Shown here: positions 1 through 11,934 of the stretch, in pieces | Layout of the letters: each line of letters opens with the position of its first letter | Numbering within the stretch: the stretch's first letter is position 1 | Assembly (NCBI GenBank): GCA_017052515.1 | Contig: JAFHKR010000038.1 | Location: 1-64,000 of the forward strand | Source: Fictibacillus nanhaiensis | GTDB lineage: Bacteria > Bacillota > Bacilli > Bacillales > Fictibacillaceae | DNA length: 64,000 nucleotides | Direction: 5' to 3' | Notes under the pieces: generated by a model | Database searches by the model: none | The model's input: only the letters and a program-made list of their open reading frames with translations | What the model was told of the DNA's origin: nothing | Program-made: the position numbers and the translations under genes

Positions 1-57
<57 letters not shown>

Positions 58-179
58 AGTGTTTGTCTTGCTCGATTTTAAAACTGACGGAATTAATTCT
101 TAATTCCTTACCTATTTCTTTTGTTCAGTTTTCAAAGAACTGTGTGTTTCATGCGCCGTTTTGTTTTGGCGACTTTAAT

Positions 180-208
180 AATATACCACGCTGAAGCGCT
201 AGAGTCAA
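180..208 (-). promoter_or_regulatory. rrn operon promoter
   Basis: On the minus strand there is a -35 TTGACT (203-208) and a -10 TATATT (180-185) with exactly 17 bp between them. An A/T-rich UP-like tract lies just upstream. The 58-170 leader that follows contains the TTCTTTGAAAACTGAAC stretch usual in Bacillus rrn leaders. No second promoter of similar quality was seen between it and the HD-GYP gene. Confidence 0.8.
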
Positions 209-345
209 TAGCTTTTTAAAACTTTTTCAAAAACATTTCATTGTGAAACATTTCATCGCGCTAACAGTTTGTAATGTGCTGTTTTCTAAGACAGCTTGAT
301 TAGTTTACCACGGTTACCAACCCGTGGCAATACCTAAATTTAAAA

Positions 346-372
346 AACTTCTATCCTAGGATAGAAGCTCTT
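346..372 (-). terminator. Intrinsic terminator of the HD-GYP gene
   Basis: Minus-strand hairpin GCTTCTATC-CTAG-GATAGAAG followed by a T-run. The stop codon of the gene lies inside the stem. Confidence 0.8.
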
Positions 373-1474
373 CTATAAATAGATCGTTACGATTTTTAAG
401 TGCGATGATATCGCCGCTTTCCTCTAACTTAATCATTGGTCTGGTCGGTTGGCTTTCTTCTATAAATACGATCTCACCGATATCATAGTTTGTAAGTCTG
501 ACACGGCTGCCCACTGATAAAGTAGAAAGTCCGGCTAACATGGCTTGCATCACTTGATGATCAAATTTCCCAAACTGATCTTTCATCATCATCTCAAGCA
601 CCTTGAACGGAGATTGCTTGCTTCGGTAAGGTCGCTCAGCAGTCATGGCTAAGTAGACATCAGCAACCGCTAGAATCTTACTAAATGGATGAAGCTTATT
701 TCCTTTTACTTTTAGAGGATAGCCTGATCCATCTGTTCGTTCGTGATGTTGAAGAACACCGAGAAGAACACCTTCTTTAATAGAGGGAATCTTTTTCAGC
801 ATGTTATAGCCTTGAATCGTATGTTTCTTTACTTCATCAAATTCAGCTGTTGTTAATGACCCGCTCTTTTTTAATAAAGTGGGCTGGACTTTTGCCATTC
901 CGCAATCGGACAGCACACCGGCTAGACCGATCTGTATGCAGTCTCCGCTAGAGAAGTTTAACTTTTTAGCTAAGAACGTGCTTAGGATGCCTACAGCGAT
1001 CAAATGGTGATACATATAATCAGCACTTGTAGCGTAGTGGTGCAGCAATAGGATCTCTTTCGGTACAGTCGATCCCATCTCTAATACAGGTAGAACACTT
1101 TGGCGTACTTCGAGCATATCGACGGGACTACCAGATTGCCAGTTTGTGAACAATTGTTTATACCGTTTTACCGTTTGCATATATAGTGCTGGAAAAGTGA
1201 GCTCATCTTTACCAGGCTTATGGATTTGGAATCGTTCTTCTGAAGTCGTCGCATCGCTTCTATTACTCAGTGGGTCTTTTACTCGTTGTGTTGTATTCAT
1301 ACCAGACGATGATTCATTCAAAACATCTATCTCATCGATTTGAAAACGAGTAAGTACGCGCAGGTGCTCGGTATTCAATCTCGTGTTTTTATTGACGATC
1401 GGCTGATTCGTCATGGAGAAGACATCCTGAACCAGCAATTGCCCGGCCTTAGCTTGACTCGTTTTTATCTTCAT
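356..1474 (-). CDS. HD-GYP domain protein with degenerate HD motif
   Basis: A 372-residue protein with a C-terminal HD-GYP domain (about residues 140-320), the fold of cyclic-di-GMP phosphodiesterases. The GYP part is intact: HHERTDGSGYP is visible. The usual metal-binding HDIGK segment reads SDCGM here, so the HD histidine and the lysine are replaced. Another HH pair (MYHH) precedes it. The N-terminal third (about 1-130) has no domain I recognise and no signal peptide. It sits between gyrA and the 16S gene and has its own terminator. The family normally cleaves c-di-GMP to pGpG or GMP; with the altered ligands it may instead be a binding or regulatory protein, which is inference. Confidence 0.85.
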   Translation of the reverse strand: MKIKTSQAKAGQLLVQDVFSMTNQPIVNKNTRLNTEHLRVLTRFQIDEIDVLNESSSGMNTTQRVKDPLSNRSDATTSEERFQIHKPGKDELTFPALYMQTVKRYKQLFTNWQSGSPVDMLEVRQSVLPVLEMGSTVPKEILLLHHYATSADYMYHHLIAVGILSTFLAKKLNFSSGDCIQIGLAGVLSDCGMAKVQPTLLKKSGSLTTAEFDEVKKHTIQGYNMLKKIPSIKEGVLLGVLQHHERTDGSGYPLKVKGNKLHPFSKILAVADVYLAMTAERPYRSKQSPFKVLEMMMKDQFGKFDHQVMQAMLAGLSTLSVGSRVRLTNYDIGEIVFIEESQPTRPMIKLEESGDIIALKNRNDLFIEELLS

Positions 1475-1523
1475 ACAAAAAAGCTCCTTTTATTTGGAAG
1501 GTCATAATTTTATTTTACATATA

Positions 1524-1562
1524 AAAAAGAGGAAAATGAATCTACATTTTCCTCTTTTTAGA
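1524..1562 (-). terminator. Intrinsic terminator of gyrA
   Basis: A near-perfect inverted repeat, AAAAAGAGGAAAAT and its complement around an 8-nt loop, ends in a T-run on the minus strand immediately after gyrA. It could work in both directions. Confidence 0.8.
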
Positions 1563-1564
1563 AA

Positions 1565-4117
1565 TTATTCGTTATTCTCTTCGTTTGTATCTGTTTCTGG
1601 AGCTGTAGTTTCTTCAGCAGGTGCTATACTTTCTTCACCTTCTGTGATGATTGGGTTACCTTCCTCATCCAGCAACTCATCCGTTTCTTCCTCACGTTCT
1701 ACAACAGCTACTGTTGCTACGTGATTCGTATCATTCATGGTCATCAACCTGACACCTTGAGTGTTTCGTCCCATTTGGGAGATGCCTGAGATGTTCATGC
1801 GAATGATGATTCCTTTTGCTGTAATGATCATGAGGTCTTCTTCATCCGTTACGGTCTTAAGTGTAACAACCGGACCGTTCTTTTCTGTGATGTTTACGGT
1901 TTTAATTCCTTTACCACCACGTGATTGAAGACGGTATTCGCTCATAGGTGTACGTTTTCCGTAACCTCGGTCTGTAACGATTAAGATATCTTGTGTTTCA
2001 TCTAAGACTTCCATACCTACAACCGCATCGTCATCACCAAGAGTAATCGCTTTAACACCTGTTGCGGTTCTACCCATCGATCGAACGTCAGTCTCTTGAT
2101 AACGGATCGACATTCCTTGTTTCGTTCCGACGATGATATCTTTTGTTCCATCTGTTAAACGAACGCCCATCAACTCATCTTCTTCACGTAGGTTGATCGC
2201 GAAAAGACCACCTTTACGAATGTTGCTATAAGCTGATAACGGAGAACGCTTCGTGATTCCTTGCTTCGTCATGAAGTTCAGGTAGATCTCATCACTTTCC
2301 ATATCTTCTACAGGAATGACAGCAGAGATCGTTTCACCTTGCTCGATCTGCAGCAAGTTGATGATCGGGATACCTTTTGCTGTTCTTCCGTATTCAGGAA
2401 TCTCGTAGCCTTTTAGCCTATAAGCCTTCCCTTTATTTGTGAAGAACAGGATATAGTTGTGTGTATTTGTCGTAAACAGCTGTTCAACAAAGTCATCCTC
2501 ACTCGTGCCCATTCCTTGGATTCCTTTACCACCACGACGCTGTGAACGGTAAGTAGAAATCGGAAGGCGCTTGATATAGCCTTTGTTCGTTAATGTAATA
2601 ACGATATTTGAACGAGGAATCAGATCTTCGTCTTCAATACTATTAAATCCTACAGAGATGATCGTACGTCTAGGGTTGTCGTACTTTTCTTTGATCTCGA
2701 TAAGCTCTGTACGAATAATCTCCAAGATTTTTTCTTCATCTGCAAGAATCGCTCTCAATTCTGTAATCAAAGCAACCAGATCGTTGTATTCGTTCTCGAT
2801 CTTATCTCGCTCTAAACCTGTTAAACGCTGCAATCTCATATCTAAGATCGCCTGAGATTGCTCGTAGCTTAGTTCAAACTTTTCCATTAAGCCTTCACGT
2901 GCAAGATCCGTTGTTCTTGATCCACGGATAAGTGCAATAACTTCATCAAGGTGATCAAGTGCGATACGAAGACCTTCTAGGATATGAGCTCTTGCTTCTG
3001 CTTTTTTAAGATCAAATTCCGTACGGCGACGGATGATGACTTGCTGATGTTTCAGGTAATGATACAAACACTCTTTGATGTTAAGAACTTTTGGATGGCC
3101 ATCAACAAGGGCAAGCATATTGATACCAAAGCTTGTCTGTAGAGCTGTCTGTTTATATAAATTATTTAAAATAACATTCGCATTCGCATCACGGCGTATC
3201 TCCATCACGATACGCATACCGTTACGGTCAGACTCATCACGAAGATCCGTGATACCCTCGATCTTCTTGTCGCGAACGAGCTCAGCGATCTTTTCGATCA
3301 AACGAGCTTTGTTTACTTGGTAAGGAAGCTCCGTTACGATAATCGCTTGTTTTCCGCTTGGCATCTCTTCGATTTCTGCTTTTGCGCGGATAATGATAGA
3401 ACCTCTTCCAGTTGTGTACGCTTTACGAATTCCTTCACGTCCTAAAATTTCACCTGCCGTTGGAAAGTCTGGGCCTGGGATAATTTCCATCAATTCAGGA
3501 ATCGTGATATCCGGATTTTCACTTACTGCTAATATACCGTCGATCACTTCACCTAATTGATGCGGGGGAATGTTCGTCGCCATACCAACCGCGATACCTG
3601 CAGCACCGTTAACGAGCAAGTTCGGGAAACGAGCAGGTAAGACAACCGGTTCTTGTTCAGATCCATCATAGTTGTCTTTGTAACCGATCGTGTCTTTGTT
3701 GATGTCTCGCACCATCTCCATGGCGATCTTAGACATACGTGCTTCTGTATAACGCATCGCTGCCGCTGCATCGCCGTCGACCGAACCGAAGTTACCATGG
3801 CCGTCGATCAGCATGTGGCGGAAGTTGAAATCTTGTGCCATACGAACCATCGTGTCGTATACAGCAGAGTCACCGTGAGGGTGGTACTTACCGATTACTT
3901 CCCCAACGATACGAGCAGACTTTTTGTATGCTTTATCAGCCGTCATACCAAGATCGTTCATCGCATAAAGAATACGTCTGTGAACAGGCTTTAATCCGTC
4001 ACGCACATCTGGCAAAGCTCGGCTGACAATAACACTCATGGCATAATCCATGAATGATGCTTTCATTTCCGTACTAATATTAATTTCTTTAATCCGGGAA
4101 CGTTCCATTTCAGACAT
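1565..4117 (-). CDS. gyrA: DNA gyrase subunit A
   Basis: The 850-residue A subunit of DNA gyrase, which breaks and rejoins DNA during ATP-driven negative supercoiling in an A2B2 complex. The catalytic tyrosine is at residue 123 (AMRYTEARM). The quinolone-resistance region [10 protein letters not shown] carries Ser84, the quinolone-sensitive form. The C-terminal half (about 510-810) shows the repeated beta-propeller blades, with the GyrA-box-like [10 protein letters not shown]. The extreme C-terminus is an acidic Glu/Thr-rich tail of about 40 residues. Length is typical for Bacillus (about 820-850). It lies 184 bp downstream of gyrB, and GAGGTAG precedes the ATG. Confidence 0.98.
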   Translation of the reverse strand: MSEMERSRIKEINISTEMKASFMDYAMSVIVSRALPDVRDGLKPVHRRILYAMNDLGMTADKAYKKSARIVGEVIGKYHPHGDSAVYDTMVRMAQDFNFRHMLIDGHGNFGSVDGDAAAAMRYTEARMSKIAMEMVRDINKDTIGYKDNYDGSEQEPVVLPARFPNLLVNGAAGIAVGMATNIPPHQLGEVIDGILAVSENPDITIPELMEIIPGPDFPTAGEILGREGIRKAYTTGRGSIIIRAKAEIEEMPSGKQAIIVTELPYQVNKARLIEKIAELVRDKKIEGITDLRDESDRNGMRIVMEIRRDANANVILNNLYKQTALQTSFGINMLALVDGHPKVLNIKECLYHYLKHQQVIIRRRTEFDLKKAEARAHILEGLRIALDHLDEVIALIRGSRTTDLAREGLMEKFELSYEQSQAILDMRLQRLTGLERDKIENEYNDLVALITELRAILADEEKILEIIRTELIEIKEKYDNPRRTIISVGFNSIEDEDLIPRSNIVITLTNKGYIKRLPISTYRSQRRGGKGIQGMGTSEDDFVEQLFTTNTHNYILFFTNKGKAYRLKGYEIPEYGRTAKGIPIINLLQIEQGETISAVIPVEDMESDEIYLNFMTKQGITKRSPLSAYSNIRKGGLFAINLREEDELMGVRLTDGTKDIIVGTKQGMSIRYQETDVRSMGRTATGVKAITLGDDDAVVGMEVLDETQDILIVTDRGYGKRTPMSEYRLQSRGGKGIKTVNITEKNGPVVTLKTVTDEEDLMIITAKGIIIRMNISGISQMGRNTQGVRLMTMNDTNHVATVAVVEREEETDELLDEEGNPIITEGEESIAPAEETTAPETDTNEENNE

Positions 4118-4301
4118 TCATTCTACCTCCATAACCCTTTAGAACAGGTTTTTAAAGCCCCCTCATTCGGCGCTTAAACGCACCGAAACTGGACCTTGTC
4201 CAGCTTCAGTATCTTTTATGTTCAGCTTTCGCGGCGTAACCGCTAAGCATTTTATATGATGTTGTACTTTAACGTAACTGCTTAACGCATGCGTGCCTTG
4301 C
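4118..4301 (-). other. gyrB-gyrA spacer with three hairpins
   Basis: This 184-nt spacer has no coding potential I can support. On the minus strand it holds three consecutive stem-loops: 4224-4248 (AGCGG/CCGC type), 4189-4203 (CTGGAC-AAG-GTCCAG) and 4166-4187 (TTCGGTGC-GTTTAA-GCGCCGAA). None is followed by a convincing T-run, so they look like leader structure rather than terminators. Function unknown. Confidence 0.45.
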
Positions 4302-6254
<1,953 letters not shown>

Positions 6255-6280
6255 TTAAAAACGCTTTATTTATAAAACCT

Positions 6281-6550
6281 TTATTTTATATTCCAGCCAT
6301 TTTCAAGTTCAAGGCGATCAGAGGCTCTCTTTTTTAACGTAGAGGCAGAAAGAGGAGATAGATAGATCGTTTTATCTGTAATGATTACGGATTTTGCAGC
6401 ATTTCCGCTTAAATCGGTCAATGTCTGATTGTTCTCATGCTTTTTAAGAAACTCTAAAGCTAACTCAGAAGCCTTTAACGCATTGATATCCAATATCGCC
6501 AACACATCTTTTGAATGAATGACTTCTTCATCACCTAAATGCAAAAGCAA
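6281..6550 (-). CDS. remB: RemB-like (YaaB) regulatory protein, DUF370
   Basis: A small protein of about 89 residues matching YaaB/RemB, the DUF370 family. It shows HLGDEEVI near the N-terminus and the family signature YLSPLSASTLKKRA near the C-terminus. RemA and RemB affect extracellular matrix gene expression in B. subtilis; the molecular role of RemB is less clear. It begins directly after recF. The TTG at 6550 aligns best with the family start and has AGGTG upstream; a GTG at 6559 is the alternative, giving 92 residues. Position between recF and gyrB is as in B. subtilis. Confidence 0.85.
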   Translation of the reverse strand: MLLHLGDEEVIHSKDVLAILDINALKASELALEFLKKHENNQTLTDLSGNAAKSVIITDKTIYLSPLSASTLKKRASDRLELENGWNIK

Positions 6551-6560
6551 TGTCCTCACC

Positions 6561-7682
6561 TCATTTCAAACGTTCTATAGAGCCTGCATGAACTTTGTAA
6601 GTTGCGGCTTTCTCGAGTGTTTCGTGGTGTATCCCTTCCACACTAGTCGTTGTAACAAAGGTTTGTACTTTACCTTGAATCGTATTTAAAAGATGTGATT
6701 GTCTGAAATCGTCTAGTTCAGATAACACATCGTCCAACAATAGGATCGGGTATTCCCCGACTTCTGAATAGATCAGATCGATCTCAGCGAGTTTCAAAGA
6801 TAGAGCAGTCGTTCTCTGTTGTCCTTGAGATCCGAATGTCTGCACGTCTTTTCCGTTCACTGAAAAAAGCAGATCGTCCCGATGAGGACCAAATAAAGAA
6901 GTTCCTCGGTCAATCTCTTTTTCTTTTATTTTACCAAACTTCAGATGAAACGCTTCTATCATTTTCGACAAGTCGAGCTCATCACATACCTCTATAGTCG
7001 GTTTGTAATGAATTTTTAACGTTTCCAACCCCCTGGATATCCCATGATGGATCGGTTCTGCCCAACTTTGAAGTTTCTCCATGTATTTCATGCGTTTCAA
7101 CGTCACTCTGGCTGCTTTATCAATAAGCTGTTCGGTTAAGATCTCGAGCATCGTCATGTTCTGCTGACTTTTGTTGCGATACATCTCTCTTAATAAAGAG
7201 TTTCGCTGAGACAAAATCTTTTGGTACACAGAAAGGTCATTTAAATAAACCGCGTTCACTTGGCCAATCTCCATGTCAATAAAACGACGACGCACCTGTG
7301 GACTGCCTTTTACAAGATTAAGATCCTCAGGTGCAAACATAACCACATTTAGATGTCCAACGTAATCGGTCAACCGGCGTTGTTCGATGCGGCTGATTTT
7401 CGCTTTTTTTCCTTTTTGTGAGATGACGAGACTTAAATCAAAAGAACTGTTTCTCTTTTTGATGCTACCCTCTATTTTAGCATATTCTTCGTCCCAAGAT
7501 ATCAACTCTTTATCTTTTGCTGTCCGATAGGATCGTGCCATGGCCAAAACATAGATCGATTCCATAACATTTGTTTTTCCTTGTGCATTCTCACCTAGAA
7601 AAACGTTGACCTTATTTTCGAACTCGAGAGACTGTTCTTTATAGTTTCTGTAGTTCCTAAGCTGAAGCTTTTCGATATGCAA
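6561..7682 (-). CDS. recF: DNA replication and repair protein RecF
   Basis: A 373-residue SMC-like ATPase that helps load RecA at single-strand gaps with RecO and RecR. The Walker A motif GENAQGKTN lies near residues 30-38, a signature-like [19 protein letters not shown] is seen around 290, and Walker [12 protein letters not shown] near 320. Length and motifs are canonical. It lies between yaaA (11 bp upstream) and remB, so these genes are probably cotranscribed. Confidence 0.97.
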   Translation of the reverse strand: MHIEKLQLRNYRNYKEQSLEFENKVNVFLGENAQGKTNVMESIYVLAMARSYRTAKDKELISWDEEYAKIEGSIKKRNSSFDLSLVISQKGKKAKISRIEQRRLTDYVGHLNVVMFAPEDLNLVKGSPQVRRRFIDMEIGQVNAVYLNDLSVYQKILSQRNSLLREMYRNKSQQNMTMLEILTEQLIDKAARVTLKRMKYMEKLQSWAEPIHHGISRGLETLKIHYKPTIEVCDELDLSKMIEAFHLKFGKIKEKEIDRGTSLFGPHRDDLLFSVNGKDVQTFGSQGQQRTTALSLKLAEIDLIYSEVGEYPILLLDDVLSELDDFRQSHLLNTIQGKVQTFVTTTSVEGIHHETLEKAATYKVHAGSIERLK

Positions 7683-7693
7683 AGGGATACCCC

Positions 7694-7909
7694 CTATTCC
7701 GTTGTTACCTTGAACTCTCCTACTTCTGGAATGGACACGACATCACCCGCATATAGTTTCTTACCTCGGCGTGTTTCATGTTCTCCGTTCACAAGAACTT
7801 CATGTTCTGCTAAATACCATTTTACCATTCCTCCCGATTGGATGACATCGGTAGTTTTCAACAGTTGTTGAAGGGTGATGAATTCGGTGTTGATCTTTAC
7901 GTTTTCCAT
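7694..7909 (-). CDS. yaaA: S4-domain RNA-binding protein YaaA
   Basis: A 71-residue protein that is essentially one S4 RNA-binding domain: [43 protein letters not shown]. The B. subtilis homologue has been linked to ribosome assembly. The open frame extends upstream into the palindromic repeat at 7952-8079, but the ATG at 7909 is preceded by AGGAGG and matches the family start, so the longer reading is rejected. It lies between dnaN and recF in the conserved order. Confidence 0.92.
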   Translation of the reverse strand: MENVKINTEFITLQQLLKTTDVIQSGGMVKWYLAEHEVLVNGEHETRRGKKLYAGDVVSIPEVGEFKVTTE

Positions 7910-7951
7910 TTTTAAAAAACCTCCTGGTTGTTTCTCTGGTGTGTTTGAAAG

Positions 7952-8079
7952 GTTGATCTGCGTTCCAGGTTGCTCGCTTTCCGCGGGGCAGGCGGTGAGC
8001 CACTTGCCGCTATGCGCCATTAAGTGTCTCACCTGACCGCTTGTCCCGCAGGAGTCTCGCACCTTCCACTCCGATCAAT
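7952..8079. repeat. Dispersed palindromic repeat, copy 1
   Basis: A ~128-bp member of a repeat family found seven times here. It starts GTTGATC and ends GATCAA, with GCTCGCTTTCCGCGGGGC near one side, GGTGAGCCACTT/AAGTGTCTCACC as the central inverted pair, and GCAGGAGTCTCGCACC near the other. It fills the yaaA-dnaN spacer. Confidence 0.85.
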
Positions 8080-8193
8080 ATTCGATGATGTTAAATAAAC
8101 AAAATTCAAAATTAAAATTCTTAAAATCTGTTGTGAAAATATTAGTAAAAACATATCACTCTTACTAGTTTCTCCAAAAAACGTTTGACTTAG

Positions 8194-8230
8194 AAAGAAA
8201 AGAAAGCCACCGGTGATTCCGGCAGCTTTA
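8194..8230 (-). terminator. Intrinsic terminator of dnaN
   Basis: On the minus strand AAAGCTGCCGG-AATC-ACCGGTGGCTTT forms a hairpin followed by CTTTTCTTTCT, beginning 5 nt after the dnaN stop codon. Confidence 0.75.
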
Positions 8231-8234
8231 TATT

Positions 8235-9377
8235 TTAGTAAGTTCTTACAGGTAGAATTAATTGGCGGATCGAATCGTCGGATACGGGTTGGATAAGAAA
8301 CGGTCTCATCGCCCCTGTAAACAGGATGCTGATCTCTGTGCAATCCATAACTTTTAGAGCTTCCATCACATATTTTGCGTTGAATGAGATCTTCAGCTCT
8401 TCTCCTTCAATTTCCTCTGCGATCATGTGTTCAAATACTTTACCGATCTCTGGGGAATTTGAAGAAAGTTCGATTGTTTGGTTATCGAGTGTTGCCAGTT
8501 TCACGACGTTGTTTCTTCCTTCTCTCGCTAATAAAGAAGCACGGTCGATCGCTTGTAAGAATTCTTTTGTCTTCAAGACGAAAGTTGTTTTGCTCTCCGA
8601 AGGAATCAATTTTGATGTATCCGGATAGTTGCCATCTAATAGTCTTGAGAACAATAAGATGTTTTTAGCTTTGAACAAGATCTGATTGTTCGTTACAACG
8701 ATCTGTACTTTTTCAGCATTTTCATCAAGAATCTTCGAAAGTTCGTTCAAACTCTTTCCTGGAATCACGACGTTCTGAAAAGAAAGCTCTTCACTTTGAG
8801 AATCGATCGGCATTTTACGTTCAGCCAAACGATGACTATCTGTTGCAATACAGTTTAGAACACCATCAGTTAACGTCCAGTTAACACCAGTTAGGATAGG
8901 GCGTGTTTCTGAGGTGGACACCGCAAAGACAGTTTGACGAATCATTGCTTTTAGAAGATCACTTTGAATCTCAAACACTAAGTTCTCTTCGATTTGAGGT
9001 AATCTCGGGTATTCTTCAGGGTCTAATCCTAAAAGGCTGAATTCAGAAGCGCCTGAACGAAGAGTCGTTTCAAAACGCTCACCTACTTCAATCTCAACAG
9101 AATCATTCGGAAGTTTTTTAACGATCTCTGAAAAATAACGAGCTGGAAGTACTACGCTTCCTTCTTGTTTCACTTCGATATGTACAAGATCTCCTTCTTC
9201 AACCGGTATCAGTCGTTCAATGGAAATATCAGAATCACTACCAGTCAGATGAACACCGTCATAGGTTACTTCCATTTTAATCCCCGTTAGAATCGGTATT
9301 GTTGTTCTTGAAGATACAGCTTTCATTACATCTTGAACAGCTTCGATCAACTGGTTTAATTGAATCTTAACTTTCAT
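8235..9377 (-). CDS. dnaN: DNA polymerase III sliding clamp (beta subunit)
   Basis: A 380-residue beta clamp that tethers the replicative polymerase to DNA as a homodimeric ring. The three repeated clamp domains are evident, with LTGSDSDI in the first, ETRPILTGVNW and IATDSHRLAERKM in the second, and a C-terminal LILPVRTY. The ATG at 9377 follows a GGGGGG Shine-Dalgarno and matches the family start MKVKIQ. An open frame reaching 9470 would run into the origin DNA and is not supported. It follows dnaA across the unwinding element of oriC. Confidence 0.97.
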   Translation of the reverse strand: MKVKIQLNQLIEAVQDVMKAVSSRTTIPILTGIKMEVTYDGVHLTGSDSDISIERLIPVEEGDLVHIEVKQEGSVVLPARYFSEIVKKLPNDSVEIEVGERFETTLRSGASEFSLLGLDPEEYPRLPQIEENLVFEIQSDLLKAMIRQTVFAVSTSETRPILTGVNWTLTDGVLNCIATDSHRLAERKMPIDSQSEELSFQNVVIPGKSLNELSKILDENAEKVQIVVTNNQILFKAKNILLFSRLLDGNYPDTSKLIPSESKTTFVLKTKEFLQAIDRASLLAREGRNNVVKLATLDNQTIELSSNSPEIGKVFEHMIAEEIEGEELKISFNAKYVMEALKVMDCTEISILFTGAMRPFLIQPVSDDSIRQLILPVRTY

Positions 9378-9394
9378 TATTTTGCCCCCCTGAT

Positions 9395-9531
9395 ATTTAT
9401 TAAAATCTTTTAAAAAAATAGTAGTAATAGTACTAGGCGCTGTGAATGTGTGGATAACCCTAGAAAACAAAGATAGAACAGCCTATCCACATGTGGACAG
9501 ACTGTGTATAAAGTGACTGCAGTTATTCACA
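9395..9531 (-). other. oriC unwinding region between dnaA and dnaN
   Basis: Read in the dnaA-to-dnaN direction, the spacer has DnaA-box-like 9-mers: TGTGAATAA (complement of 9523-9531), TTATACACA (9503-9511), then 9492-9500, 9484-9492, a perfect TTATCCACA (9449-9457), and a weaker one at 9441-9449. A short GC cluster GCGCC follows, then DnaA-trio-like TAG-TAC-TAT-TAC-TAC-TAT (9418-9436), then an A/T-rich tract. This is the box/GC/trio/AT order described for the B. subtilis basal unwinding system. Confidence 0.85.
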
Positions 9532-9549
9532 GTATTCAGTGCTACTTAT

Positions 9550-10905
9550 TTAATTCGATTTCAGCTGATCGTGAATTTCTTGCACTTTTCTTTGTAAAAC
9601 ATGATCCGTAATCAGCATAGTAGAGATCTTTTCATGAGCATGAAGGACCGTTGTATGGTCGCGACCTCCAAATTCCTCACCGATCTTAGGTAAAGAATTA
9701 TCGGTTAGCTCACGAGAAAGATACATCGCGATCTGTCTAGGAAAAGCAACAGACTTTGTTCGTTTCTTTGCTGTAAAATCCTCTAACTTTACATTGTAAT
9801 GCTTACCAACTACTTCTTGTATGTGATGAATAGTGAGTGTTCTTGGTTTTGCAGAAGGAATAATGTCTCGAAGTGCTTCTGCTGCAAGATCTGCATTCAT
9901 ATCTTGGTTGATGAGAGACGAATAAGCAACAACACGAATGAGTGCTCCTTCTAGTTCTCTAATGTTCGTATCGATCTGATTCGCTATATAAAGCATCACT
10001 TCGTTTGGAATATCTAGTCCTTCTGCTTTTGCTTTTTTACGTAAGATCGCAATACGCGTTTCTAAGTCAGGAGGTGTGATATCCGTAATAAGTCCCCATT
10101 CAAACCGAGAACGAAGTCTGTCTTCTAATGTCGGAATCTCCTTTGGAGGTCGATCACTAGAGATAACAATCTGTTTGCTTTCTTCATGAAGCGCGTTAAA
10201 CGTATGGAAAAATTCCTCTTGCGTTTGTTCTTTTCCTGCAAGGAACTGAATATCATCTATTAAAAGCACGTCCACGCTGCGAAATTTGTTGCGAAACTCA
10301 ACGGTTTTATTGTCACGAATCGAATTGATGAACTCGTTCGTGAATTTTTCTGAGGACAGGTAAACAACCTTCGCCCCAGGATTATGTTCTAATACATAAT
10401 GGCCGATCGCATGCATAAGATGCGTTTTTCCTAAACCAACGCCCCCATAAATAAATAGCGGGTTGTAAGCTTTTGCTGGTGCTTCAGCAACAGCTAATGA
10501 AGCGGCATGAGCAAAACGGTTTCCAGAGCCGATAACGAATCGGTCAAACGTATATTTCGGATTCAACATACTTTGGGAAACTTCTTCGTGAGGCTCATTT
10601 GCTGCTTTTGGGGCTTTTTTCATGGAAAGTTCCAGATCTAAGTCTAGTTCTGTCTGATTTTGTGGAATGATGAACTTTACGTCAAGTGCTGCTCCTGTTA
10701 CGTCTAGGAGCGTCTCTGAAATGATACCTGCATATCTGGATTCCAGCCAGTCACGGGCAAACTCATTTGGCGCAGTAATGACAAGCGTATCATTTTGTAA
10801 AGCATGAGCCGTTGTTGATTTTAACCAAGTCTCAAAGCTAGGCTTACTGACTTTTGTTTCGATCGCAGCAAGTGCTTTGGACCATAGGTCGTTTATGTTT
10901 TCCAA
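9550..10905 (-). CDS. dnaA: Chromosomal replication initiator DnaA
   Basis: The 451-residue AAA+ initiator that binds DnaA boxes and opens oriC. Domain I (about 1-80) contains the WLKST segment; a short variable linker follows; the AAA+ domain has Walker [10 protein letters not shown] and Walker [10 protein letters not shown]; the C-terminal helix-turn-helix carries the DnaA signature [11 protein letters not shown]. It is flanked on both sides by clusters of DnaA boxes, consistent with autoregulation. A run of C on the plus strand (GGGGG in the mRNA) lies just upstream of the ATG. Confidence 0.98.
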   Translation of the reverse strand: MENINDLWSKALAAIETKVSKPSFETWLKSTTAHALQNDTLVITAPNEFARDWLESRYAGIISETLLDVTGAALDVKFIIPQNQTELDLDLELSMKKAPKAANEPHEEVSQSMLNPKYTFDRFVIGSGNRFAHAASLAVAEAPAKAYNPLFIYGGVGLGKTHLMHAIGHYVLEHNPGAKVVYLSSEKFTNEFINSIRDNKTVEFRNKFRSVDVLLIDDIQFLAGKEQTQEEFFHTFNALHEESKQIVISSDRPPKEIPTLEDRLRSRFEWGLITDITPPDLETRIAILRKKAKAEGLDIPNEVMLYIANQIDTNIRELEGALIRVVAYSSLINQDMNADLAAEALRDIIPSAKPRTLTIHHIQEVVGKHYNVKLEDFTAKKRTKSVAFPRQIAMYLSRELTDNSLPKIGEEFGGRDHTTVLHAHEKISTMLITDHVLQRKVQEIHDQLKSN

Positions 10906-11077
10906 CCAATTTACCCCCCTTATCTCTTTCGAATCATCCTATTTCAGCAGTCATTTCCCTGTTGTATAAGAATTGTACACCCAGTGAATACCTATGAATA
11001 AAAATAAAAAGTCCACACCTTATGTGAATGATAATTAATATAGTAGATAATAGGATTATGAACAGTAAAACCGTATC

Positions 11078-11342
11078 TGTGGACAACCTTTATAACAGCT
11101 TTTGAAACCTGTCCACAAGTTTATCCACAGGTTGTGAATAACTTTATTAGTGTTGCAGGTTGTTAACGAGTTAAAACACAACTAGCATATCAAAAATAAT
11201 CAGGCTTGGCAACGAGTTATTGTTACTTATCCACAACGCCCATACCTTGTGTAGAAAAGTTGTCCACAACACTAGATTTTGTGTAAAACGTGTCGATAAT
11301 TGGTGTGGATAATGAAAACCATGTCGAAAAAGATGTCCACAG
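11078..11342. other. oriC DnaA-box cluster upstream of dnaA
   Basis: Eight or more 9-mers match TTATCCACA or differ by one base: 11078-11086, 11110-11118, 11121-11129 (perfect), 11133-11141, 11227-11235 (perfect), 11261-11269, 11304-11312 (perfect, inverted) and 11334-11342. They form two groups about 100 bp apart, resembling the incA/incB boxes of B. subtilis. No gene is seen from 10906 to 11799; the rest of that gap is A/T-rich DNA plus the repeat at 11502-11629. Confidence 0.9.
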
Positions 11343-11501
11343 GTTAGGTGATGAAGATTTTGGTGAAGCTTGTAGAAGGATTATTATGGAGCTATTGTTG
11401 TCCTGTGATAATTGGGAAGCTGTAGTGGATCGTCAGCTCTGCAAACTTTCTTTGGTGTGATTTTAAAAGAGTGTTTTGTTTTTTATTTACTTCTTTGGTT
11501 T

Positions 11502-11629
11502 GTTGATTGGAATGGAGGGTGCGAGACTCCTGCGGGACAAGCTGTCAGGTGAGACACTTAAGGGCGCATAGCGGCAAGTGGCTCACCGCCTGCCCCGCGG
11601 AAAGCGAGTAGCCTGGAATGGAAATCAAC
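11502..11629. repeat. Dispersed palindromic repeat, copy 2
   Basis: Same ~128-bp family as 7952-8079 but in the opposite orientation: GTTGATTGGAATGGAGGG at the left, GCGAGACTCCTGCGGGACA, the central GGTGAGACACTTA...AGTGGCTCACC pair, CCGCGGAAAGCGAG, and ending GGAAATCAAC. It lies between oriC and rpmH. Confidence 0.85.
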
Positions 11630-11720
11630 TACTTTCAAGAACTTCACTAGCATTTCGAAACAGACATCCTCACTTTCAAAGGCAAAAAACTTGCAAAAAA
11701 ACACAAAGATAAAATCCAGC

Positions 11721-11750
11721 TTGACAAAATTAAGGGTCAGTCATTATACT
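11721..11750 (+). promoter_or_regulatory. rpmH promoter
   Basis: TTGACA (11721-11726) and TATACT (11745-11750), 18 bp apart, 49 bp upstream of the rpmH start. A consensus-like vegetative promoter. Confidence 0.75.
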
Positions 11751-11799
11751 TTATTAGACTGTCTTTTATAAGAGATATCCTCAGGGAGGTGTAATATAC

Positions 11800-11934
11800 A
11801 TGAAACCTACATTTCAACCGAACAACCGTAAGCGTAAGAAGGTACATGGTTTCCGTGCACGTATGGCTACTAAGAACGGTCGTAAAGTTCTAGCTCGCCG
11901 TCGTCAAAAGGGAAGAAAAGTGTTATCCGCATAG
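11800..11934 (+). CDS. rpmH: 50S ribosomal protein L34
   Basis: A 44-residue, highly basic protein starting [19 protein letters not shown], with [14 protein letters not shown], which is bacterial L34 at full length. The Shine-Dalgarno AGGGAGGTG stands 9 nt before the ATG. It opens the rpmH-rnpA-yidD-yidC-jag group, diverging from dnaA across oriC as in B. subtilis and E. coli. Confidence 0.97.
   Translation: MKPTFQPNNRKRKKVHGFRARMATKNGRKVLARRRQKGRKVLSA

Noticed and set aside
240-345. A second rrn promoter upstream of 180-208
   Set aside because: No -35/-10 pair of reasonable quality was found in this stretch.
8029-8343. Minus-strand frame between yaaA and dnaN
   Set aside because: It runs through the palindromic repeat and the dnaN terminator; no ribosome site or recognisable protein.
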